From: Desulfoluna limicola
GTDB lineage: Bacteria; Desulfobacterota; Desulfobacteria; Desulfobacterales; Desulfolunaceae
DNA length: 64,000 nt
Reading direction: 5' to 3'
Assembly: GCF_021654575.1 (NCBI RefSeq)
Contig: NZ_AP024488.1
Location: 3,619,501-3,683,500, forward strand
Positions 53,561-60,542 of this stretch are shown piece by piece. Under the pieces are notes generated by a model. That model was not told the origin of the DNA. It saw only the letters and a program-made list of their open reading frames with translations, and did not search any database. The position numbers and the translations under genes were made by a program. How positions within the stretch are numbered: position 1 is the first letter of the stretch; each line of letters opens with the position of its first letter.

Positions 53561-53624
53561 AGCAAATGCTCCGAGTCCTCGTTCCTCGGTCTCGTCACAT
53601 TTGCAGACGGGCTGCGCCCGTGAG
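53561..53624 (+). repeat. Type A repeat, arm and terminal hairpin, covarying stem
   Basis: Outer stem GCAAATG/CATTTGC instead of GCGAATG/CATTCGC, loop TCGTTCCTC on a CGAGtCC/GGtCTCG stem, and terminal hairpin ACGGGC-TGC-GCCCGT. It starts directly after the esterase stop. Confidence 0.82.
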
Positions 53625-53834
53625 TCACTATGACACCGTCGGTATCGTATTCCCCGTCTGTCAGGTAAATAGAGTATGACAGAGCCTCTTTGCCCATTGA
53701 AATCAAGAGCCCCTTATCATGGGCGCATGGCCGGGGATCCATGCCTGGATGACCACACCCTATGAACACAGTCTACCCCCTGACTTTTAAACGGGTTGAC
53801 TCAGGATCCCAAGGATATTCAGGTTCTCTGACGC

Positions 53835-53870
53835 AAAAAGCCGAAGGAGCATCGCTCCTTCGGCTTTTTT
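53835..53870 (+). terminator. Strong intrinsic terminator
   Basis: Perfect stem GCCGAAGGAGC/GCTCCTTCGGC with a 3-base loop, A5 before and T6 after, so it can work in both directions. Confidence 0.88.
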
Positions 53871-54111
53871 GATTGTACCGTTCAGTATGACCTTAAGCGT
53901 GACAAATCCGCTTTCACCCGACACTGTGTGTCAATACTTGCCATGCTCCACAGGAGGCGAGACAAACGAAAGTCGTGAACCTTCACAAACCAGGGGAGCA
54001 AGGGATCTCACCTGGCCGCCGTAATTGTTCCGGTGAAGTCAACCCTTGGAAAAAACATGAACGACTCCAGCGCCTGCACTTGCCACACATATTGCACTCC
54101 GTTGCAAACAG

Positions 54112-54203
54112 TGCGAATGCGAACGCGAAACCATTCAAGCCATTGTAATCGTATCGCATTCGCTTAAATGCTTTCGAGGTGGCACCCCTCGCCGCCGGAG
54201 GCT
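54112..54203 (-). repeat. Type C structured intergenic repeat
   Basis: On the minus strand: GCCTCCGGCGG, hairpin GAGG-GGTGCC-CCTC-like, GAAAGC, outer stem GCGAATGCGA/TCGCATTCGC around an unconserved loop of about 35 bases. It touches the stop of the next minus-strand gene. Confidence 0.75.
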
Positions 54204-55404
54204 ACCCCTGTTTTTCCAGCATTCGTTTCAGGGCCCTGGCTTGCCGGTCGGGGATGGCCGCAAGGCGTTTTTTGAACTGATCCAGGAGAAAGTGATGACG
54301 GGCCAGGTCACGCTCGCCCATCTCCTCCTCGTGCTCTTTGAGGATCCACTCCAGCATGGCAATGCTGTCCCGGGTGAGGAGGGTTTGCTCGTCATAGTAG
54401 CTATGGACCTCTTCATCTGATGCGATGTTGGAACTGATTCGCCCGAAGAGTTCGTTTCGGGATTTTTTCGCCTCATCACGCATCCAGCGTTCATCCTTGT
54501 CACGGGGGGGAATGGCAAGGTTGCCCGGCAGCTCTTCCCTTAAGCGGTCCATGTCGGGAGTAAATGGGGGCGCCCCGTTGGAAGCAACAGAGCCTTCGTC
54601 CTCACGCTGCACCGCCGGTCCCGAAGGGGCATTCATCATCTCTGCCCCCTGCTTTTTTTCCACCACCGCTTCCGCAACGGATGGGGGGGATGCCCCATCC
54701 TCCGTTACCACCCGATACCCAACGGATAAAAGAATCCCTAAAACCAACCCCAGTGCCATCCAGCCGATTCGCTTCATTGCGCCTCCTGTCTGTGTGGTTT
54801 GGTCCGTCCTCCCCCGGGCCTCTCCTTTTCCCTTGCGCCAAGTGACCAGCAGGATGCATCCATTTATTCCCACGGCACAGGCGATACCCATAGCTATGGT
54901 CCAAAAGAAGAACCGTCTGGGCATCAGGTAGAAGGAAAGATCCAAGGGGGTGTTAAGCCAGAGATTGTTGGAGAAAAGAAGCGGGTGAAACAGGTCCCGC
55001 CAGAACGTCTTGAAAAAAGGGAAAACCCCCGTTAACAGGGGAAAAAGAGCCAGGTTGACCAACGCACAGCGCCTGAGCTGGGCTGCCGTTGCCGAAACCG
55101 CAAGGAAAAGAAGGGCCGCCACCGCCCCCACCGTGGCCACATCAAGACGCGCCCGTGCTTCAGAAAGGTGCTGCCGTTCCTTTTCCGACCAGTCCGGGTC
55201 CTCCAGGGTTCCCGTGTGAGCCAGATAGGAGGTGAGCTCACGAACCAGGACCCGGGGCCGTCCCTCCTCAAGCAGGGCGCAGCGCCCATGCCAGCTGCAG
55301 GAAAAATCGTACCAGAACGGGGTGTAGATCGCCGCCGCCACCGGCACCCAGAAGGTGGTAATAAAAAGAGACACACCACAAAGCAATGTCCGGACACGTC
55401 CCAT
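54202..55404 (-). CDS. DUF1461-type membrane protein fused to a second anchored helical domain
   Basis: A 400-aa membrane protein. The N-terminal 200 residues have four or five membrane segments and the pattern FHPLLFSNNLWLNTPLDLSFYLMP, typical of the DUF1461 (TIGR01906) family. After a cytoplasmic linker comes a new start-like MKRIGWMALGLVLGILLSVGYRVV, one membrane helix, and a charged helical domain (DERWMRDEAKKSRNELFG…). The internal ATG at 54777 has a strong SD (AGGAGG, 4 bases), so the second part may also be made as a separate 191-aa protein. That suggests two genes that lost the stop between them. Functions are unknown. Confidence 0.75.
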   Translation of the reverse strand: MGRVRTLLCGVSLFITTFWVPVAAAIYTPFWYDFSCSWHGRCALLEEGRPRVLVRELTSYLAHTGTLEDPDWSEKERQHLSEARARLDVATVGAVAALLFLAVSATAAQLRRCALVNLALFPLLTGVFPFFKTFWRDLFHPLLFSNNLWLNTPLDLSFYLMPRRFFFWTIAMGIACAVGINGCILLVTWRKGKGEARGRTDQTTQTGGAMKRIGWMALGLVLGILLSVGYRVVTEDGASPPSVAEAVVEKKQGAEMMNAPSGPAVQREDEGSVASNGAPPFTPDMDRLREELPGNLAIPPRDKDERWMRDEAKKSRNELFGRISSNIASDEEVHSYYDEQTLLTRDSIAMLEWILKEHEEEMGERDLARHHFLLDQFKKRLAAIPDRQARALKRMLEKQG

Positions 55405-55417
55405 ACGCACCTTTCAT

Positions 55418-55518
55418 GCCTCCGGCGGCAAGGTGTGCCACCTTGAAAGCGGGTTGCGAATGCTCTGAGCCCTCGTTCCTCGCGCTCTTCACATTCGTTG
55501 ACGGGCTACGCCCGTGAG
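55418..55518 (+). repeat. Type A structured intergenic repeat, full length
   Basis: GCCTCCGGCGG, hairpin AAGGTG-TGC-CACCTT, GAAAGCGGGTT, outer stem GCGAATG/CATTCG, loop TCGTTCCTC on a GAGCC/GCGCTC-like stem, terminal hairpin ACGGGC-TAC-GCCCGT. It begins 14 bases upstream of the start codon of the gene at 55404. Confidence 0.9.
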
Positions 55519-55666
55519 TCTCGCTATTTCATGGATTTCGCCTTCCCCGGCAGGGCCACCGAAGGCATTGGTTTGCCATGAGCTTTGACCATAAAAGGCA
55601 ACATTCACTATCCAAATCAATGTTTTATTATCATACCGACTTGCATCTGTTTTGTCGAGGTGAGCG

Positions 55667-57457
55667 TTACGGGGCTTTTTTCCAGAAGCGTTTCACGAGA
55701 AACGGAATGGTTCCCACGGCTCCCAGCAGGAGCAGGCCGCCCACAAAGGGGGCTGTGATGCGTCCCTGGAGAAGATCGAGGAGCGAGCTGGAGAAGAGAA
55801 TAAAGGCAAGGGTGGCGGGGAAGATACCGAGAAAGGTGGTCACCACATAGTGGGAGAGGCGAACCCGTGTCAGTCCCAGGGCATAGTTCAGAAGAAAAAA
55901 GGGGAACACCGGCACCAGCCGCGTAAAAGCCACCACCTTCCAGCCCTCCTCGGCCACCTTTTGGTCCAGGCGCGCAAGGCCGGTGCCGGCAATTTTTCGC
56001 CGCACCCAGTCCCCGGCAAGGTACCGGGAAATCAAAAAAGAGAGGGTCGCTGCCCCTGTGGCTCCCACCATGGTATAGGCAAGCCCCATGGCGGGGCCGA
56101 AAAGAAGGCCGGAGGCAAGGGTCAACGGGCTTGCGGGAAGCAACAGGCAGGGAGCGATGCAATAGAGGGCGATAAACACAACCGGCCCGGCAACCCCGAA
56201 CCCTTCCACCCATTGACGCACCCCCTCAGGTGAAAGGGAGGCTGTGAGTCCTGAAAATTTCAACCCCACACCAGCCCCGATAAGCACCAAAAGAATGAGA
56301 AGCTTCACAACAAGGCCCCCTTTTCCGGAGCGCCCCATCGGGATATTCCGTTCACGCGTTACCGCAGGTTCCGGCATCTTTTTCACCCTTTGTTTGAGCC
56401 GCAGGCGATTGACATAGGTCATGGGGCTTCTCGCCACCCTGCACGATTCGCCGTCCTCGTTAAAAAAGAGATCCAGGATGTGGCGGGTCTCTCCGTTCTT
56501 TCCCATACGGGAGGCACACCCGCTGCAATAGGTAAGAATGGCGTCCCCTTTGCCCCGTTTGTGAATCCGATCCAGCCAGGCATCAGAGTAACGTGCACAG
56601 ACAGCACCAACGCCCCCCCCCTCACCACAGCACAAGGTCAGCCGACCACCACGGGCAGAATCCACCACTGCCGCTCCGCTTCGCAGAGCCAGGCCCTTCA
56701 CGGCCTTCTGAAGGCCCTCTTCAAAACGCACCGGGCAAGGGTCATGGATGATGTGGGGGCCTGAAAGGGTGGATGGGGTCAACAAAGGGTCGTCGGCCAT
56801 CAGCTCATAGACGCTTACTGTCTCAAGCCCCTCGCCGTATTGACTGAACACCTTGTAGCAGTTGGGACAAGCCACCACCACGCGACGCACACCCTGCTCA
56901 ACAAGCCACCCACGCATCTCACCGAAGGCCCCTTCAAAGGCCTCCTGCCTCCCAAGGTCATGGGAGGGCTTGGTGCAACAGTCCAGAACCAGCCCCGTTG
57001 CAGGAAATTTTTCCTTCAGGTATTCCCAGGTTCGATGGGTCTTTTCATGACGCGTTCCCGACAGCCCGCAACCCGGGAAAAACACCGTGTCACAGCCGTC
57101 GGGCAGATGGGACCAGGTGTAACGGCGAGACACCCCACGCGCCTCGTATGAGAGCAAGGTAGAATATGACGCAAGGTCCGCCTTCCCACCCGCCACGGCC
57201 TCCTGCCGGAGCGAAAGAAAAAAAGCGGCGGGATCGTCCCCTTCAGGGCAGATGGCGGTGCAGAGACTGCAGAGAGAGCAGAGGAACGCCAGACGAAAAG
57301 CCTCATCCGGATTGGTCTCCAGCATATCACGGATCTCAAGGGGGCTTCCATGCTCCCTTAAAAAGGCACACCCCCCAAGGCACGTTCCGCAACCTGTGCA
57401 CACCGGTTCACGGTTTGGGGAAGGCTCAGAAAAAATCCGTACGATTCCATGTGTCAA
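55667..57457 (-). CDS. Fe-S (CCG-domain) protein fused to a TVP38/VTT-type membrane domain
   Basis: A 596-aa fusion. The N-terminal part has two ferredoxin motifs (CTGCGTCLGGC and CSLCSLCTAIC) followed by two CCG domains, as in heterodisulfide-reductase/glycolate-oxidase-type subunits: FFPGCGLSG…LDCCTKP and HDPCPVRF…LCCGEGGGVGAVC. The C-terminal 250 residues are a SNARE-associated/TVP38 (VTT, DedA-like) membrane domain with the motif FTRLVPVFPFFLLNYALGLTRV. No SD precedes the internal Met at the join, so the fusion looks genuine. Start: TTG at 57457 with AAAGGAGAG. The longest ORF runs into a type A repeat. It may link a redox reaction to a membrane process; the substrate is unknown. Confidence 0.85.
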   Translation of the reverse strand: MTHGIVRIFSEPSPNREPVCTGCGTCLGGCAFLREHGSPLEIRDMLETNPDEAFRLAFLCSLCSLCTAICPEGDDPAAFFLSLRQEAVAGGKADLASYSTLLSYEARGVSRRYTWSHLPDGCDTVFFPGCGLSGTRHEKTHRTWEYLKEKFPATGLVLDCCTKPSHDLGRQEAFEGAFGEMRGWLVEQGVRRVVVACPNCYKVFSQYGEGLETVSVYELMADDPLLTPSTLSGPHIIHDPCPVRFEEGLQKAVKGLALRSGAAVVDSARGGRLTLCCGEGGGVGAVCARYSDAWLDRIHKRGKGDAILTYCSGCASRMGKNGETRHILDLFFNEDGESCRVARSPMTYVNRLRLKQRVKKMPEPAVTRERNIPMGRSGKGGLVVKLLILLVLIGAGVGLKFSGLTASLSPEGVRQWVEGFGVAGPVVFIALYCIAPCLLLPASPLTLASGLLFGPAMGLAYTMVGATGAATLSFLISRYLAGDWVRRKIAGTGLARLDQKVAEEGWKVVAFTRLVPVFPFFLLNYALGLTRVRLSHYVVTTFLGIFPATLAFILFSSSLLDLLQGRITAPFVGGLLLLGAVGTIPFLVKRFWKKAP

Positions 57458-57484
57458 CGACCGCTCTCTCCTTTTTAAAATCCT

Positions 57485-57582
57485 GCCTCCGGCGGCGAGG
57501 TGAGCCACCTCGAAAGCGGGTTGCGAATGTCCCCGCCCCTCGTTCCTCGGGTCGATCACATTCGCTGACGGGCTGCGCCCGT
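57485..57582 (+). repeat. Type A structured intergenic repeat, full length
   Basis: GCCTCCGGCGG, hairpin GAGGTG-AGC-CACCTC, GAAAGCGGGTT, outer stem GCGAATG/CATTCGC, loop TCGTTCCTC on a CCC/GGG stem, terminal hairpin ACGGGC-TGC-GCCCGT. It faces the type C copy at 57704. Confidence 0.92.
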
Positions 57583-57703
57583 AAACAATGGGTGATGTAT
57601 ATCGCCTGTCACCTTCCAGCACTTCAGGTCCATGTTCGCCGCCATGTGCGAAGTACACTCAGCTTATGCGAGTGCGATAAACGTTACATGCCCTCAGCCG
57701 TGG

Positions 57704-57795
57704 CGCGAATGCGGAAGCATAAAAACCCGCTACACGCCACACGCAACGCATTCGCAACCTGGTTTCCAGGTGCCTCCACCTGGCCGCCGGAGGCT
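57704..57795 (-). repeat. Type C structured intergenic repeat
   Basis: On the minus strand: GCCTCCGGCGG, hairpin CCAGGTG-GAGG-CACCTGG, GAAACCAGGTT, outer stem GCGAATGCG/CGCATTCGC around an unconserved loop of about 35 bases. Confidence 0.82.
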
Positions 57796-57973
57796 CTTTT
57801 TATTAAACGAGCCCCAACGTTGAAAGCTGAATGCGCAATCCTTAAAAATATTCGCATATCTTTCTGATGTCAAAATGAAAAAGTCGATATGCCGGAGACA
57901 ATGCATTTACACTGTCGATACCCGAACAGGTTTCCCTCTTTTCCCTGATCTCCCGGTGTGTTATCCAAGAGCC

Positions 57974-58840
57974 ATGGAACCTATCTACCTTCAACAAGCC
58001 TATACAGATGCCGGCCGGGGCGGAAACGGCGCCGGTGTGGTGGTTCATGCCGACGGCATGAGTGACGCCACCATGCAGGCCGTGGCCCATGAAGTGGGAC
58101 TTTCGGAGACTGCTTTTGTCACAGGACTCTCCACGGGCAACCTCACCATCCGCTATTTTACACCGGTGGCGGAGGTGGATCTCTGCGGCCATGCCACCGT
58201 GGCAGCCTGGACCGTCATGGCCCACCTTGGCCTTGTCTCACCGGGTCGCCACCCCCAGGGACTCAAAGAGGGGAAAATCACCGTCACCCTTGACGACACC
58301 GGAGCCGTCTGGATGGAACAGATGGCCCCTACCTTCGGCGAAATTCTCGATCCGGCACAGGTGGCTCCCATTCTGGGCCTGTCGGCAGACGAACTCACAG
58401 CCACTGGCATGCCTGCCCAACCTGTCTCCACCGGCCTCTTGGACATCATGGTCCCTCTGGCTTCACGCAAAATCCTTGAAGCGGTCACCCCGGATTTTCA
58501 CGCCATGGCCGCCTTCAACAGCGCCACCGACACCGTGGGATTTCACCTCTTCTGCCTGGAACCCAGGAACCCGGCCCACACCGCCTGTTGCCGCAATTTT
58601 GCCCCCCGATACGGCATTGATGAAGAATCCGCCACAGGCAGTGCCAGCGGAGCCCTGGCCGCCTACCTGCACCGCCATGGGACCCGGCGGGAGCGCTACA
58701 TCTTTGAGCAGGGCCATGCCATGGGAAGCCCCTCCCGGATTGACGTGATTCTCGAAGGGAACGAGCCCACGCGGGTCATCGTCGGCGGGTACGGTGGAAC
58801 CCCTGAAGAACGGCCGTTCCCCCACTCATCCCAGGGATGA
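57974..58840 (+). CDS. PhzF-family isomerase/epimerase-like protein
   Basis: A 288-aa protein with the two-lobed diaminopimelate-epimerase-like fold. It has GRGGNGAGVVV near the N-terminus, the catalytic Glu45 in LSETAFV (same position as PhzF), and LCGHATVAA. A second copy of the pattern occurs as SATGSASGALAAYL. Family members isomerise small acids; most are of unknown substrate, and no phenazine genes are here. The start at 57974 has a weak SD (AAGAG); a longer ORF from 57875 lacks support. It precedes the old yellow enzyme gene by 97 bases. Confidence 0.88.
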   Translation: MEPIYLQQAYTDAGRGGNGAGVVVHADGMSDATMQAVAHEVGLSETAFVTGLSTGNLTIRYFTPVAEVDLCGHATVAAWTVMAHLGLVSPGRHPQGLKEGKITVTLDDTGAVWMEQMAPTFGEILDPAQVAPILGLSADELTATGMPAQPVSTGLLDIMVPLASRKILEAVTPDFHAMAAFNSATDTVGFHLFCLEPRNPAHTACCRNFAPRYGIDEESATGSASGALAAYLHRHGTRRERYIFEQGHAMGSPSRIDVILEGNEPTRVIVGGYGGTPEERPFPHSSQG

Positions 58841-58880
58841 CATAACGTGTCGTCACATTTTTATTGGCGTGGCCGCAACC

Positions 58881-58920
58881 ATCTGATATAGCGTAAAGAA
58901 CTTTATAGATATCTGATATA
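58881..58920. promoter_or_regulatory. Direct repeat upstream of the old yellow enzyme gene
   Basis: ATCTGATATA occurs at 58881-58890 and 58911-58920, exactly 30 bases apart (about three helical turns), just before the SD. The sequence is A/T-rich, so it may be an operator overlapping the promoter. Confidence 0.5.
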
Positions 58921-58937
58921 CCAGACAGGAGATCCCG

Positions 58938-60035
58938 ATGACCCCACTTTTTGAATCCATGACCATCAACGGCATGACGCTTGCCAACCGCTTTGTCCGT
59001 TCCGCCACCTGGGAGGGCATGGCCGGCCCCGACGGAAGTGTCACCCAGAGGCTCATCGACTGCATGGCCGCCCTTGCCGACGGTGGCGTGGGCCTTATCA
59101 TCACAGGGCATGCCTTTGTGGAACTGGAGGGAAAAGCAGGCCCCAGACAGATGGGGGTTCATGACGACGCCTTTCTTCCGGGCCTTCGGAAAATGGTGGA
59201 GGCGGTCCACGCCCGAAACGGGCGCATCGTCGCCCAGTTGGCCCATGCCGGCAGGCGGGCCAACACCGTGGAATCGGGCCTTGCCCCCCGAATCATCTCC
59301 ATCACCGGAGATGAAGAGCCCCCGGTGAACGAGATGGGGCCCTGTGACTTCAAAACCGTGGTGAAAGCGTTTGCCGATGCCGCTCGAAGGGCCAAAGAGG
59401 CAGGGTTTGACGGGGTCCAGCTCCACGGTGCCCACGGCTACCTGTTAAGCCAGTCCCTCTCCCCTCGAGAAAACCGCCGCAGCGACTGGTACGGAGGGTC
59501 TGTGGAACACCGGATGCGCCTTCTCCTTGAGGTCTACTCCGCCGTACGGGAAACCGTTGGAGCAGACTACCCGATCCTGATCAAACTCAACAGCTGCGAT
59601 CACGTTGAAGGGGGCTTTTCCATTGAGGATGCCTGTAGGGTCGCCGTTCGTCTGGCCCATGAGGGCATCGACGCCATCGAAGTAAGCGGCGGCACCCCTG
59701 AAAGCGGTGAGCTGGCACCCATCCGAACCCGCATCAACGCCCCGGATAAAGAAGCCTACTTCCGGGATGCCGGAATGGCCATCAAAGAGTCGGTCCATGT
59801 CCCCGTGATGCTTGTGGGCGGCATCCGCTCCCTTGAGACCGCCATCACCCTGCACGAAGAGGGCAGAGCCGATCTCATCAGCCTCTCACGCCCCCTCATC
59901 CGGGAACCCAACCTCATCGCCCGCTGGCAGGGAGGCGACACCGAACCGGCCACCTGTAACTCCTGCTGCCGATGCTTTGTCCCCGCCCGCAAAGGCGAAG
60001 GCATCCGCTGCATGGCCCGGGTAAAAAAAGATTAA
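58938..60035 (+). CDS. NADH:flavin oxidoreductase, old yellow enzyme family
   Basis: A 365-aa FMN-binding TIM-barrel protein. QLAHAGRRA carries the substrate-binding His, and GVQLHGAHGYLLSQSLSPRENRRSDWYGGS is the family signature. C-terminal VGGIRSLETA and DLISLSRPLIREP bind phosphate of FMN. The tail CNSCCRCF resembles the cysteine-rich Fe-S segment of 2,4-dienoyl-CoA reductases, though the FAD/NADPH domains of those enzymes are missing. It probably reduces an activated C=C bond; the substrate is unknown. SD CAGGAGA. Confidence 0.9.
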   Translation: MTPLFESMTINGMTLANRFVRSATWEGMAGPDGSVTQRLIDCMAALADGGVGLIITGHAFVELEGKAGPRQMGVHDDAFLPGLRKMVEAVHARNGRIVAQLAHAGRRANTVESGLAPRIISITGDEEPPVNEMGPCDFKTVVKAFADAARRAKEAGFDGVQLHGAHGYLLSQSLSPRENRRSDWYGGSVEHRMRLLLEVYSAVRETVGADYPILIKLNSCDHVEGGFSIEDACRVAVRLAHEGIDAIEVSGGTPESGELAPIRTRINAPDKEAYFRDAGMAIKESVHVPVMLVGGIRSLETAITLHEEGRADLISLSRPLIREPNLIARWQGGDTEPATCNSCCRCFVPARKGEGIRCMARVKKD

Positions 60036-60042
60036 AAGCATT

Positions 60043-60143
60043 GCCTCCGGCGGGCAGGGGCTGAGCCCCTGCACCCCAGGTTCGCGAATGCTCCCTGGGC
60101 TCGTTCCTCGCCCATGTCGCATTCGCTGACGGGCTTCGCCTGT
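60043..60143 (+). repeat. Type A structured repeat with covarying stems
   Basis: Hairpin CAGGGG-CTGA-CCCCTG-like, CCAGGTTC, outer stem GCGAATG/CATTCGC, and loop TCGTTCCTC on a TGGGC/GCCCA stem instead of CCC/GGG. Terminal hairpin GGGC-TTC-GCC. It begins 8 bases after the previous stop. Confidence 0.9.
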
Positions 60144-60451
60144 GATGAATAACAGCGGTGATGCAAATCGCAAGGGCAACCAGCTTTCCAAAAGACTCAA
60201 CGCCATGCCGGAGTTACTCCGGTCAAGATCAAGCCGATTCTGGAAAAGTGACGTGGGTTTCATGAATTATAAAAACGGCATCTCCTGCGAAGGCAGTTGC
60301 CCCACGTCAGGGCCTTGCCAGAATTTAATTGTACACGTTCTGTATAGCCAGCACCGTGCGATTTGAAGATTGAATGTTGGACCACACCGTATTGTGGAAA
60401 CGCCCGGCAACGATCTTTGTATAATTATTTCACAGCGAGACCCTTACCCTT

Positions 60452-60542
60452 CGCGCGAATACCCCAAAAACGATGGCAGCACGACACCCTGCACGCATTC
60501 GCCACCGGGTTTCAAGGTGCCCCCACCTTGCCGCCGGAGGCA
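60452..60542 (-). repeat. Type C structured repeat overlapping a kinase 3' end
   Basis: On the minus strand: GCCTCCGGCGG, hairpin CAAGGTG-GGGG-CACCTTG, GAAACCC, outer stem GGCGAATGCG/CGCATT..CGCG-like around an unconserved loop. It encodes the last residues of the histidine kinase. Confidence 0.82.
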
